Shown: positions 1 through 14,418, counted from the stretch's first letter. The stretch is 64,000 nucleotides of DNA from Owenia fusiformis (GCA_903813345.2 CAIIXF020000009.1:18255759-18319758), one strand, 5' to 3'. Notes: generated from the letters alone by a model not told the origin. Numbers and translations: made by a program.

Positions 1-1
1 A

Positions 2-3000
2 CGCCAACAAACTACATCCCAAACACAGACACTCAAGGAGAAAATTATGGCTCCTGCAGGGGACACTGGTAAATTTTTAGAACTTTTTTGTTAAGCATCA
101 AGCAAAAAAACATACAGGCCCTTCCATTGGACTTCTTGTTTATTAGACCTATATCTATCAAATGCCAGATTCCAAATCTCATATTTAAGGTGTTGATTTT
201 AATAACAAAATTTATATCTTGTTGGACGGCAGTAATTCACTTAGATTTTGAGGTTCTTGACAATTTCTAAAGATTGATTGAAAAAAGTGTGTATTCTCTT
301 GGTTTAAATTTGGCATCTCAATCATTCACATGGAAACATTCATATTTGCCACTAAATTTTTATGCCTTTAGATAGTTATCGCAGTGAAAAAGTATTGAAT
401 CTAACTGATTGCATTATTTTGAGGTTCAGTCCACTCTTATGAACATACAATCTTGTTGAGATAATCATGAAATGCAATGCATGGTTTGATGTTTATCACT
501 CTTTTGAAGTTTTATATCCTAAACAAAAACATATTTTATATAAACGATGATATATGTACTTACGAATGAAGCTATATTTTAAATATGAGTGAATATCCAT
601 GTAATTTTGTTTTTAAATCAATGTTTCAGCATTCACTATGGGACGGGGTCTAGTTGCCGGAGCTTCTTTACTGGGTATAGGAAGTCTGGCTTTCTATGGT
701 CTTGGCTTGTCCAATCAGGTTGGAGCTATAGACAGAGCTGTGTAAGTCCTACTTCAGTCATATTTTCAAGAGTGTACACTCATACAGTTAATATGCCCAG
801 TTTTGATGGTTTCTTGATTGGGTAATATGTTACATTTTGTAAAAGAGAAGTACCTACACAACATACATGTAGGGTGCATATACACTGAGCTTTTTATCAA
901 ATGTAAATTAAAAAAAGTAAATTTGATGAAATTAGATTCAACCTGGGTAAACAAGCATCTTGAATTTTTTTGTGCTTAAACAATGTTTTAATTTACAGTT
1001 TATGGCCTCAGATAGTGAGGGATCGTATCAAGACAACCTACATGTACTTTGGTGGAGGCATTGCAATCACGGCTGCATCAGCTCTGGCAGCCAGCAGATC
1101 ACCTGTTATCCTGAATTTGATGATGAAAAATTCTATAATGGTATGGATTTTAAACCATTGGATAGCTTGATACTTTTAAACTGCCAAACTAAACAATTAT
1201 GCTTTTTCAAGGTAATCAAAATTTTGACCAACTAATGTTTGTCTATATTTGACCTGCTATTATTGATCCCAGAATGGAGAAATGACAAGTAGGATGCTCT
1301 TAGGGTAGGAAATTTGACAGTCGAGTTTTTATTTTGTCAAAATCCCTACCTTTCCTGTGTGGAGATGTCATCCAAACCTTTGAATGGTGCACTAATGCTG
1401 ATACTAATGTAGGCCATTGCATTAAGAACAATTAGGTTAATAAGCTCGGACATAGTCTAGTTTATTCACAAAATGCACAAAGTTGTTAATGTTATGCATG
1501 GCTGAGACAGAGTCGCGGTGACAAGGCCTGTGAACACTGACTTCATTACGTAGTAAATGATTCTACTTTCAGGCCATGATTGGAACATTTGCAGTTATAA
1601 TCGGCAGTGGTATGGTAGTGAGATCTATACCATATAAGGAAGGATTTGGTGCTAAACAGCTGGCCTGGATGGGACATGCAGGAATTATGGGTGCAGTAAT
1701 AGCCCCTCTGTGTTTATTAGGGGGCCCCATACTGGTGAGAGCAGCATGGATGACAGCTGGTATAGTAGGAGGTGGGTTTTACTTGATACAACATATTGAA
1801 ACTATACAATCTAAGTTACTTTGTCCAGGTCTTGTTTTACACATATTTCACTCTATCGAAAACTTGATTGGACTTGATATTCTTAAATTCCAATTTAATA
1901 GTAAATACTTGCTTGTTCACTTTATTCAATTTTGTTTTTGCATATTCAATATTAAAACTATTAATTATGAAATTTTTATATATATACTTTATAATTTACA
2001 ATTTTGTACATATTATGTAATATGAAATTTTAAAATTAAATAGATTGAATTCAATTATATGCTTAAGTGACATATCAATATACATTGTTCTCGTATTCAA
2101 TTCATAATATAATCATGTACATGTATATTCATAGGTTTGTCTACCATAGCAGCCTGTGCACCTAGTGAAAAGTTTCTCAACATGGGAGGTCCTCTAGCTT
2201 GTGGCCTGGGACTTGTGTTTGCATCATCCATTGGTAAGTGATGTAGCATGGTATTAGGCAGGTCAGATCATTGCTTTATTGTCACTATGATCACAGTAGC
2301 CTACCGAATGTTCTAGACAAGGAAGAAATCCTGATTTTTATAAAATAAAAATTCCAACTTTTAAATGTTCATTTCTTATTTGGAAGAATATACAGTAAAA
2401 CCTATTTCAGTGAACTTCTTTCTTGTGAACACCTGTTTCTCTGTATGGCTACTGTATAAGTTACCCACACTGTATTGAACATCTACCTAAAGTGAACACA
2501 TTTTTGTGGCTCCATAGGTGTTCATTGTACGCAGGTTTTACTGTAGAATGTGGTGGGGGATAAAATGCTCTTTGATATATACCATTCTTAAATTCAAGAC
2601 TTTTTTGAATTAAAGAAAATAAGTGGTAAATTAGTATACTACAGTTGTAATAGTCTAACTGACTAATAAACTTTCATGAGCTCATTGGACTGAGAAAATG
2701 AGAAAGATATATGTATACCATTGTAAACATATATTGGATAACTAATAATGGCCAATCATGTCACTCCACTCATATAATTACTAGAAATGTTATTTTCAAG
2801 ATATCAAATAGTACTCTCCATCTAACTTTCATTTGTGTAATTGAAACAACTAGGAAAATATAATATGCTTTCTCAATTATATAAATATGTATTCAATACA
2901 AATAATAAATAATGACATATAAAAATCACAAAGTTGATTTTATCCAACAATGGCGTTAATAAGGTCATCCAGGTCGTTGGGCTGTTTCTTGTCAACATAT

Positions 3001-6000
3001 GTGCAATCAGCTTCATGTGGGGTGAATATGGGTCTGGTGTAATCTTCTGTGAATCCAGTATCGACAAGGAACTCTCGGATTTCTTTATCATATAGGCTCA
3101 TGTACCCAGCACGGTCACGTGTAAGCACATAGAGTTGACTGCCCTTATTATTGGTCACAACAGAATACTGGTATTGGTCATTCTTTACTGGTCCAAGCTT
3201 TATGATCCAGTCTAAAATACATAGTCATGATACTTCAATTTTCTGAACTCAGTCTTTTCTGTTGGTTTATTTTGTCACTATAGGCTTTGGAATATTTTTT
3301 TTTCAAAAATTGATCTCTTTGCTTTCTTTTCATGTACTAATTTTTTTTAAAGATTTATAATTAAAATACATTGTTCTACTTCGAAGATTAACTTACAAGT
3401 TCCTGGGAAGGGTACATATTCGAGGAGAAGTTGGAATTTTCCAGGAGCAGCAGCTGGGTCAACCTGTGTTGCAGATCCCTCTATCTGTGCCCATTCACCA
3501 GTTGGGGAGCCCAGTTTACCAGAGTTGAATACTGTGATTGTTGTTGCGTTGAAGAGCTTGTCTGTATCATAGAGAAAGATGATCTTAGTAAACATACTGT
3601 AGATCAAAACAACCTTAGGAGTACTGTAGATTGGGTTAATTTGGCGCCCGCTTTAATTTGGCGAATTTGGCGAAATTGAAAAATTCGCCAATATAAATCT
3701 TCGCCAAAATTTAGAATGAATCCCCGGGAATTATCTAGGGTATTTCGTCCAGTGTATTTAGGTCACTTCCGGTTTAGTTTTTTCCAAAAATATGAAAAAA
3801 CGTCTCATAAATTGGCTCAGAACTGGTCAGTCACTCATTAATACTCAGGAAAAACTAGAAAGGAAAAGCGTGGTATAGAAGCAGCATCGATCGAGATGCA
3901 AAATGTAAAGGATGATCTCACAAAAATGTACAAACATGGTGAATATCGCCAGTGGTCCTCAAAAGAAAAAAATGAACATAGCCAAACATGCCCAATTTTT
4001 TGCATATCCGCCAAATTAAATAGCCGCCAATATGCCAAAAATGGCAAAATCGCCAAATTAAGTAGCGCCAAATTAACCCAATCTACAGTAATTATAAGGT
4101 TTCATACTCCTGGATAGTATGCACAGATATATCTTGAAGAATATGTTCTCACCATATGACAAAAATCTTGACATTTTAAAGTCTCTTATTCTATCCTTTC
4201 CAAATATTTTTCAAACATGTACTCTTAGTATTTACTTACAGTCTGCCATTACACAGTGCTGGTTCGCTCCATTAGTGTCCTCTCCAAACTTGTTGGTGTA
4301 CATCTACAATAAAAGGTTTACATAGCCCTGAATAGAGTTAGTTTCAGCTTGATAATAAATGATTTACATGGCCCTGAATATTACATCATGCAAATTGTAT
4401 TTTAATAGCAAAGGGGGAATGAATTAATAGATGTTGAGTAGGCTTGAAATATTCCTCATTATATAAATCTTGATCCTTGAGACATTCTGTGACCTTGATT
4501 AACCTTTTGAATCCCAGGCTCTAAAATCGGTTTTTCATTTTTGCTACCTTTTGACATTTTACTACATATGGATACAACTTTTGATGCAGAACTTAGTAAA
4601 ATTAGATGACAGATATAATTTCTACACATTTTAAAACAATTTTTGTGTTAATTGGATTAAAATTGTTCAAATAAGAGCAATTTTAGTGAACAATTTTGTG
4701 ACAGATTTTCTCGTCACTTTGGGTTTCAAGGTCATTTCTGAGATGACGAGAAATCTCGTCACTCCAGGTAGTCAAGAGGTTAACACCTTTGATAGTAATA
4801 ATCAAATCTTTTGTTGAAGATCTATTAATCTTGCTTTATAATAAAAAAAATTGTTGATTATTATAGCAGAAATATTAACCATACCTGGTACCAGCGTCCA
4901 ACATATTTGTCAGCATCAACTCTATCAACAGTAGGGATTTGTCTTTCATTGAACTCTGGCTTAGGTAGGATAAAGCCTTGAGCCAACCCAATCAGTGCTA
5001 CAGCTAAAATACAGTACATCTTCAGATTCTGAATTCTTCTAGTCCTTTTGTGTCTAGTTGGTGCAAGTGGTTTGTGAATTCTGATTGGAATATTAAGGTT
5101 TATATAGGGATGGTTTATGTAATATAATTGTTGGTTCAGAATGATAAGTTAGCAACTGATAGGGAGATATGATAAGGTCAAAACCATCTCAAAGTTTTCT
5201 TATTTAACACAACCTCTTTGATACTAATATATGCCATGTCATTCATTATATCTTTATAAAATTTAGGTTGCTACAGTTAATCCCTGTTCAATTTATTTCT
5301 ATACAACACCCATTCTTTTTCAATATTTTACTTTTAGGTAATGTGAAAATGTAATTATTTGTATTGGTTTAGATTTGGTGATAAGATTGAGGGATGTGGT
5401 TCAGCAACGAGTTACTGATTTGATGATGTCATCAATGGGTGAAATGTTATGAAACATAACTGCAGTCATGTTTCAAAATGTGACTTCTAAAGCTCACATG
5501 CATCGTACCCACATACTTTTTATTCTGATTTTAAAAAATGCCATGTAAAATTTAAAATAAATTGATCTTGATATTAATGGAGTTTGAATGATATATTATT
5601 TGCTCATGTTTCAGGGTCCATGTTCCTACCACCCACAAGTGCCCTTGGGGCAGGCTTATATTCTGTGGCGATGTATGGGGGCCTTGTCCTGTTCAGTTTA
5701 TTCCTTCTTTACGATACACAGAAGATTATAAAAAGAGCAGAAACTCATCCAGTCTATTCTACAGTTCCATTTGATCCCATTAATTCGTAAGTTTTAAAAA
5801 TACCAAGTTGTTCTTTTAATTTTATTGCACTTTGTTTTTTAGAGAAGCATTTTGATTCATTTAACTAAATCTTAAAAACACTCAAAATAATTCTAAAATA
5901 ACTCATGTAAAAAATGATTGAAATAGCCCAATTTGTTATTGATTATTCAATTACTTGTTTCTCTTTTTCAGATCAATCAGTATATATCTGGACACATTGA

Positions 6001-6056
6001 ATATTTTCATCAGACTTGCAATGATAATGGCTGGAGGTGGTGGCCGCAGGAAGTAA
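2..6056 (+). CDS. GHITM: GHITM/TMBIM5 homologue, growth-hormone-inducible transmembrane protein (5' partial)
   Basis: Seven coding exons splice in frame: 2-68, 630-741, 999-1140, 1573-1771, 2135-2233, 5615-5786 and 5972-6056 (stop TAA), giving 291 residues. The upstream exon or exons, expected to encode the mitochondrial targeting peptide, lie outside the window. All introns are GT-AG. The protein has the family hallmarks YYGLGLSN-like (here FYGLGLSNQVGAIDRAV), MVVRSIPY, GGLSTIAACAPSEKFLNMG, SMFLPPT and YDTQKIIKRAE, and is hydrophobic with several membrane spans throughout. In vertebrates this TMBIM-family protein sits in the mitochondrial inner membrane, where it affects cristae structure and cation exchange (family knowledge). 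The tail ends GGGGRRK. Intron 5 (2234-5614) hosts an antisense lipocalin gene. Identification is by recognised family sequence and is very secure. Confidence 0.96.
2393..2543. mobile_element. Short pogo/Tc1-type MITE with CAGTAAAACC termini
   Basis: A 151-bp element in GHITM intron 5, flanked by TA on both sides. Ends are CAGTAAAACCT and its complement AGGTTTTACTG. The interior repeats GTGAACAC-like motifs. A longer copy with the same ends lies at 15952-16607. No coding capacity. Confidence 0.7.
2940..5019 (-). CDS. Secreted lipocalin (apolipoprotein D-like), nested in a GHITM intron
   Basis: Four minus-strand exons join in frame: 5019-4885, 4303-4240, 3561-3397 and 3211-2940, giving 211 residues. 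Residues 1-15 (MYCILAVALIGLAQG) form a signal peptide. The lipocalin G-x-W motif is at 41-43 (GRWYQ), followed by a strand-like CVMADYKLFN segment, then YWIIKLGP and YQYSVVTN, and the late motif LYVLTRD (about 147-153). Cys62 and Cys191 are placed to form the usual strand-to-C-terminus disulfide. Length and motif order match invertebrate lipocalins, secreted beta-barrels that carry small hydrophobic ligands; the ligand cannot be told from sequence. All introns are GT-AG. The first ATG after a TATA box is taken as the start. The whole gene lies inside GHITM intron 5 on the other strand. Intron 1 carries a piggyBac-like MITE and intron 2 a 469-bp TIR element. Confidence 0.93.
3622..4090. mobile_element. 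469-bp TIR element (Tc1/mariner-type MITE) in lipocalin intron 2
   Basis: The ends are inverted repeats of about 24 bases (CTGTAGATTGGGTTAATTTG and complement) flanked by TA. The interior is studded with direct and inverted copies of a CGCCAAAT/ATTTGGCG motif near both ends, a subterminal-repeat layout typical of transposase binding. No transposase is encoded. It sits between the third and second exons of the antisense lipocalin gene and therefore also inside GHITM intron 5. Confidence 0.8.
4499..4783. mobile_element. piggyBac-like MITE (TTAA flanks) in lipocalin intron 1
   Basis: Both ends abut TTAA (4499-4502 and 4780-4783). The termini CCTTTTGAATCCCAGG and, on the other strand, CCTCTTGACTACCTGG agree at 12 of 16 positions. 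The TTAA target and CC start are typical of piggyBac-type elements. Near the right end is a small palindrome TGACGAGAAATCTCGTCA. No coding sequence. Confidence 0.55.
5099..5107 (-). promoter_or_regulatory. TATA box of the nested lipocalin gene
   Basis: Minus-strand CTATATAAA lies about 80 bases upstream of the lipocalin ATG, so the transcription start would be near 5070. A TATA promoter suits a tissue-restricted secreted protein (inference). Confidence 0.6.
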
Positions 6057-6433
6057 ACAAACAAGTTTTGGAATAAACTCCGTCTGCTAGATCTGTTTAG
6101 TGTTGTATTATGGGAAGGCCAAAAAATACTGAATGAGCTTGAAAGATGGGACACAGCAGTATAATATAAACATATATTGAAACTCAAGGAGTGTTTCTTT
6201 GATATGACTTTAGGATTTGAAAAAAGTACAAATACAGAAGACTTTCCATACATGTTTTACTGTGCATATACAAAATATCAGAGTATGGTGTAAAATTGAA
6301 CATTTAATTTTCAAAAGATTTCAAAAGAATCAGTGTTGTTTCTTTATTTTTACCTGTTATCGCATGTTTTATTTACTAGATGGTATTTAAAAGATATGTT
6401 GTGCATCCGAAAAAATTGGCAAAAGTTATTGTA

Positions 6434-6457
6434 AATAAAATGTACATAATGAATAAA
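6434..6457 (+). promoter_or_regulatory. Poly(A) signals of the GHITM gene
   Basis: Two AATAAA hexamers at 6434-6439 and 6452-6457, about 380-400 bases after the GHITM stop codon. They are the first canonical signals downstream, so the 3' UTR probably ends near 6470-6480. Confidence 0.6.
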
Positions 6458-8552
6458 TTATATATACCTTAAAATGCTAATTTATCCATCGAATTTCACG
6501 TTAATCTGAGAATTGTTGTTGGGCAGTTTTTAAATCAATGATGTGACAAGATTCAAAATCTAAAGAAAAGCAAGGAGTTAAAGTTTCACAATTAAGGAAA
6601 ATACTACTGCGTGATATTCATTGACACTACTTGTAGCTACCACTGGTTCTCTCTTTGTATTTAGAAGCCCATATATAATGTTTGAAGAACCTGATTTGTA
6701 TTGTATCTTGTTTACCACCAATGAAGGTGAGCAATATCTCTTAGGTACATCCCGGATATGTCTGATCGTAATTAACACATGTAACCATGAAAGGCAAACC
6801 TAGGAACCCCAGGAGGAGGCCGTGATCTTTTTTATATACTCATACATAATTATCATACAGGTACACATCTTTTTACGAGTTGTGGACCACTCAGTCAAAC
6901 ACCTTGAAGTACTTTCTGCAAACAAGCAAATTAGGTATTGCCTGAACTGGGGATCAAATCGGGACCTATTCATGCTATTGTGTAAGACGTACATGCGCTA
7001 CAGCTGAGCTATATGGGTGGACCATAAATTGCTATGATTTAAAGATAGAATCAGATACATAGGGGGAATAGTGTACATGCAAGGGACAATAAAGTGCTCA
7101 TTAATACAACAAAAATACTAAGTATAACAGAAATATTAGTTAGGAAATGGTTCCCATAGTAACCAAAAATAAAGGGACCCATGCCAAATAAAAAAAATTG
7201 CCAGAATAACCCCATTTACCATGTTTATAAAACTATTATGAACTATTATAATAGTGTGAGTAGTGTGTTCTCAAATGGATGATTGACATGCTCCATTAGA
7301 AAGGATGTTAGACCCTATGATTATTTTGTCAAATATTCTGAGGAAATTAATTAAGTTGATTTTGCCACTTTAGTTCATTTTAATTATGTTCAAACCACAG
7401 TCCCATAATTTTGTTGATATATTTGCAATAAAGTTGTTTTAAATCATCTTAAACTGAGCAAAGGATTTTACAAATTTAACAGAACTTTTTATCGGTATAA
7501 TTTTATATATCTGAAGATCTCTGCATCTATTACATTATCTTACTCATATCAGTCATTTCGGATAATTAGCTGTGATTGTCAAAGTTATCACATCTAATCC
7601 CTATGACATCAAATGATTCACATAGTTTTTTTAATGGACTAGAAGTTAACATTATAATGTGTTTGGTAACTAATAAAGGTTATGTATATAAACATGGTTA
7701 ATTTGGATCATTCTCTCTATTTTTCCCTTGTTTTCTGTTACTATGGCAACTATTTCTAACTTAATACTTCTATTTACTAAAAAAAAATGCTAGATTAAAA
7801 GTGGATTCTGAGCAATTTACGAGCAAATACAAGCATATTTCATGTTTCAAAGCACTGAAATATCTTATTTCACAGAATAAATTGGAATTCAAAACTTGAA
7901 AGTTTTTGAAGACGTTGGTTTAGGGGTGCATGTACCCAGCGAGTCAGCGACCCACCCTGTAACAGCATCCGCCACTTACCAGTCAATGAACTAAGTTCAT
8001 TGTACATGTATTTTAATTAAATAGTTAAAACTGGTTCTTTAGATTCTAATTAGTATTTCAATATTTATTATTTATTAATATTTATTTACTATCCGCCTTC
8101 TGATAGTCAACGTCTCTAAGGGCAGGACAGCATAATATACCAATGATACATCATTCAAACCCTAAGCCATGAAATGACATTTGGATAAAGCAAATTAGAG
8201 TGCTCTTAAAACTTGATCTATTGAAAGATGGCAGCACTCTTTTACTTTAATTGATTGAACCGCCTAATGTAGTTTATAATTCCAATTGGTATTTATTTAA
8301 ATTGCATTTAATTGACAGTTTAACCACAACAATTAAATTAAATTTATGACAAAGAATTCTATCAATAACAGAAACGTTTTGAAATAGCATTGAATTGAAA
8401 GTAATAAAGTAAAATCAATATTAGACCTCATAAACTATTTGGGGTGTCCAAGCCATATATCACCATAGGGACATGATAACAAAACAAGGTCAATACTTCA
8501 CATCAGTTCATTTACAGTACAGCTACGTGATAAGAAGCAATCAAAAATCAAG
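6458..8552. other. Intergenic region, GHITM to CFAP97D1-like gene
   Basis: No protein-coding exon is recognisable on either strand. Apart from the SINE-like stretch (6800-7022) it is AT-rich unique-looking DNA. The downstream gene's promoter should lie near its right end; no clear TATA box was found. Confidence 0.6.
6800..7022 (-). repeat. Probable tRNA-derived SINE head
   Basis: On the minus strand, from 7022 downwards, the sequence starts tRNA-like: TATAGCTCAGCTGTAGCGC resembles an A box, and CCGATTTGATCCCC about 35 bases later resembles a B box (GGTTCGANTCC). It does not fold as a functional tRNA: the anticodon and T arms are degenerate. This suggests a SINE whose body continues towards about 6800. 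The left boundary is uncertain. Confidence 0.5.
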
Positions 8553-10613
<2,061 letters not shown>

Positions 10614-11693
10614 TGAATGATGCAGTTTAAGTATCCCAAATAGTATTCAAAGTTCATTGTATATCTGAACTTTACCTGATGTTATTTTGTCTTCTTGAAA
10701 ATAACATATTGTAACCAATTGCAGTCTATGTAGTCGTACATTTTGTAGTCATACATCACATCAAGTCCCTGTACCATCAGTTAGTTTGGGACTTTGTCAA
10801 AATTACTCACTTTTCTGATTATAGAAAGATGTTAAATAAGAACAAAAGAAGATAAGATATTTTTTTAATACTCATTGATGCCTTATAGGTTGGTACGAAG
10901 TGGTGAAGAAATTCTGCTTTCACTGTGATATTTAGTAAGATGTGATAGTTTTAAGATGTGATATAAAGAATGAAGATCTGCACCAAATCAGTATATAATG
11001 TGGTCAACAATTCATTTATCATTTTATCATTAGACCTATGCACTTTTTATGACACAAAAGCTCATGCGAGGTATAAAAGAATGTTTGAGTTTCTTTGTTT
11101 CACAAAATCCATGACATTTTGATTTCCATTTGTAATTCTCATAAATATTAATTTGATGCAATGTTAATATTGATTTCAATTTGATTTATTCATTGTATTG
11201 TGTGCCAAGCTTCTATATTTATTAATAATTAAGAAGACATTGTGTATATTGAATTATGATATTCCCATAAGAATAGGGTATGCATGTTTCTGAATGATAT
11301 ATTATTGAGCTCATAATAACTTAAGCATTCCTACTTAAAAACCTACTTAAAACATGAGCACTAATCGAACTGCTTATTACATGTTGTATATTTTACATTT
11401 ATATAATACTTATAATACTCTTTTAAATGGATTTTTACTTTGAATATTGAATTTAAGACAAAAGGTAACTAGTTCTGTTGAGATAAATGATTGTTTCAAT
11501 GCAGTAGCTTTAATGTGTGTCTTCAGATAAGAAATTTGGAAAATTAGAAAAGTATTATTTGGTACAAACAATGTATGAATTTTGGAAGAACAGAATGAAT
11601 GTATTCTATAATGTAAATGAAAAGAAATATTTATTTTTTAATAACAACACTAAGCATTATATATGTACATGTACTGTTTTTTATTAAGATGTG

Positions 11694-11699
11694 AATAAA
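11694..11699 (+). promoter_or_regulatory. Poly(A) signal, CFAP97D1-like gene
   Basis: AATAAA about 1.08 kb after the stop codon; the intervening AT-rich sequence reads as a long 3' UTR. No nearer AATAAA was noticed. Confidence 0.45.
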
Positions 11700-12929
11700 G
11701 TGAAGAAAACTGAATCAACTGAATTTTTTCTCTTGTTTATAAATGATGTGCTGATAGATGAAATAACCTATTGATGGGTTACCATAGGAACTAAAAGCCC
11801 TTGAGAAGAAAATGGCCCTTGAGATGAAAAATTATACATTTTTATTACATTGAAAGATGAAGTATGAGGGTATTACATATTCATATTTAGTGCCATGTAA
11901 CATGTTAATCATCTTCTATGATCACTTTAGAGTGGAATGAGCAAGGAATAAAAATGAATAGACAAGTAATGAACACTTCAAAATGAATTACAAAAAAAGT
12001 AAATATTATTCTTATTGTCATGTACCTTTGAAAATCAAAGCATTATCATCATGAAAGTCTGTTGGAGTATTATATGTAGAAAATAGACATGGCATGAAGT
12101 CAGATTGTCTCCATAACATATTTGTCGTTATCAACCATTTTAGCACAATAGGGCCACTTCAGTTGGATTTACATTAGATAGTATTTGTTTTCAAAAGATA
12201 TAAAGGAACAACTTCTGCAATGAGATAAGATATCAACTGAAATGTTTAAACTCATTTTATTATCACAAGCGCATTTGCAAAGTCTATACTTAACTCCCGT
12301 AAGGCAAGCAACTAGACTGAACTTCATTTGCACGTCTCACTTATCGAGCCTAAATAATATGCCTGTAGGAAGATGTGCAAGCCTTGGAAAATTATGTCAT
12401 TTTATACATTTTGATTCTTGGCCGTAAATTTGTCTATCGATATTTCTTGATTCCCTTATATTGTCTTACTGTAAAAAGACTAATACCCATGAAATATAAT
12501 AAGAAAGATATTTGAAGTTTGGACATAATAATTAAATTGTAAATCACACTGATGCTCGTCCTAGCATTGAGGGGGTAACATTGATGTAATCTAAGAAGTG
12601 ATATATTTGACCACATCACCAAGATTCAAATAAACTTCGCATTTAAGAAGGGTACCCTAAGACATGCAAAAATCGATGTTGAAATTTGGTGAATCGGGTT
12701 TAAAAATCCAGAGTTTTCCGTTACGAACTGTTCATTAGTACTTGAAGATAGAGTTAAAGTTCTGAGGCCTCATTATCCGATCAGCGCTAATTACATGTAA
12801 ATCAACATTTAACCAACATGGCATTGTGGATATTTCCGATTAGATGCACCTTAATGTAAGAGTGCCACTGTTAAAGTCTCTAAATAAATTAATAAATAAA
12901 AATAAATAAATCAACGTTGCGATTTGGGA

Positions 12930-12964
12930 TGCGCTTGCGAATATTAATAATATTCGCAAGCGCA
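12930..12964. repeat. Perfect 35-bp palindrome
   Basis: Arms of 16 bases (TGCGCTTGCGAATATT and complement) around AAT. It sits in a short GC-rich island that also repeats GCGTTTGC/GACGCAA motifs, unlike the AT-rich surroundings; probably the core of a degenerate fold-back transposon. Confidence 0.7.
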
Positions 12965-13204
12965 AATCGTTTTTTGCGTGGTATCACGCGCTTCACGCAA
13001 ACTCAGACGCAACGTGGACGCAAACGTGTGCTAATCGAACTTAAAAGGAGATCGCAAATCAATTTAGAAACGCGGCCATAGAGCTTGAAATAGATTTATG
13101 GAAAAACAATATCTCATGATTGGATCTTTTTCAAATAATTTGTAATTTAATTTATGTCATTATGAATCATTTATTAACTACGAAATGAAAAATTGAATGC
13201 ATAT

Positions 13205-13405
13205 TATAAAAAATGTTTAGGATTGTATCATCTGTTTTTGCACATATTATACAATGGTGGCATATTAAATGTGAAATCAGAAATATCTAAATTAAGATGA
13301 ACACGTAAAGCAAATAGAATGAATATTGTCAAAAAATGTTACATGTTTAGGACTGTAACACTTGTTTTTAAACCTATTTTATGGTGGCAGATTACAAATC
13401 AGACC
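13205..13405. repeat. Degenerate direct repeat
   Basis: Two related stretches of about 75 bases start near 13208 and 13333. Both contain AAAAAATGTT, then TGTTTAGGA(T/C)TGTA, CTTGTTTTT-like and TGGTGGCA motifs in the same order. Divergence is high; function unknown. Confidence 0.4.
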
Positions 13406-13787
13406 CTAGAGTTTTAACTTGTTGTAGAACTGTTACATGTGTAACCATTTCAAGGACATGAATCACATGATTGAAAAACCCTGGTCATAAGGGCTGCAAT
13501 TTTCAGAATACTGAATACTGGTTTAAACAGAACACAAAAATGTCATATCCCCAATGCCGGGCCCCAATGACACACTGATGTGTTTTATATTTCGAGCAAG
13601 AAAGTATTTAATTTGCATGTTTACAATAGTATAAGAAATGGTCGATAAGAAATACTAATTACCCTCAACATTCTTCCGGGTTTCCACTGGTCTTTTCTGG
13701 GGACTTAATTTCGTATTTTAAAACGCCTAAGAACGCTTCACAATGCAATCTTGGGGGGTTCTCCCCCCACCCCCCTCAAACTTCACT

Positions 13788-13845
13788 TGCTTTGCTCACT
13801 AGTGGTGTACACTCAAAAAATACGCACGCTACGCCACTGTTTTAA
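13788..13845. repeat. hAT-like terminal fragment (CAGTGGCGTAGC type)
   Basis: The stretch ending ACGCTACGCCACTG, preceded by GTACACTCAAAAAATAC, recurs at 15662-15712 with a few changes. CAGTGGCGTAGC is a common hAT terminus (family knowledge). No partner end was identified. Confidence 0.45.
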
Positions 13846-13890
13846 GAACTTTAACCCATCCAAAGACTGTATCGTGGGTACGTAGCCCGG

Positions 13891-14187
13891 CAGGGGCGGA
13901 TCTGGGAACCAACAAGGGGGGGGGGCAAATCTTAGGTCAGAGAAAAAAACGTCCCTTTTGGGCCCCTAAAAGACAAAAGTGGGCCCAAATTTTGAAATTT
14001 TGAGGCCCATTTTCTTCAAATTTTGGCCTGAATTTAAAAAATAAGGCCTTAAAAGGCCCAGTAATGACCAAAAAGGCCGACTTTTTGGGGCCTTAAGGCC
14101 TTTTTTTGGGCCCAATTTTTTTTTCTAGGCCCACCCAAGGGGAGGGGGCCCGGGCCTCCAGGCCCCCCCCCCCCTTATCCGCCAGTG
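13891..14187. mobile_element. GGCC-rich hAT-like MITE
   Basis: Ends CAGGGGCGGATC and, on the other strand, CACTGGCGGATA are near-identical over 12 bases and of hAT type. The interior is a striking mix of GGGCCC, AAGGCC and AAATTT blocks with long C and G runs. No coding capacity. I could not find a clean 8-bp target duplication. Confidence 0.5.
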
Positions 14188-14418
14188 CCCGGGTACATAG
14201 GTAGTAGGTACGAGGTACGAGGTACGAGGCTTTTATACAAAGGGAGTATAATTTTACATATTTATATTAAAAGATGGCAGTCATTTTTATCATTCAACAG
14301 AACAGTGCGAACAAAAGCTCCATAAATCATACGTTCGTAAATATAGTGCATTCAATTTACAGGGCGAAAAGTCAACAAGTGCATTAAAGTTCTAAATAAT
14401 GTCATAATGTGAACGACT

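Larger units (their letters stand above)
10614..14418. other. 3' UTR and intergenic region upstream of TRAF7
   Basis: Contains the 3' UTR of the CFAP97D1-like gene (to about 11720), then non-coding DNA with the palindrome, direct repeat and hAT-like elements listed separately. No further exon is recognisable. The last 200 bases upstream of 14419 should hold the TRAF7 promoter and 5' UTR; no TATA box is evident. Confidence 0.55.
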
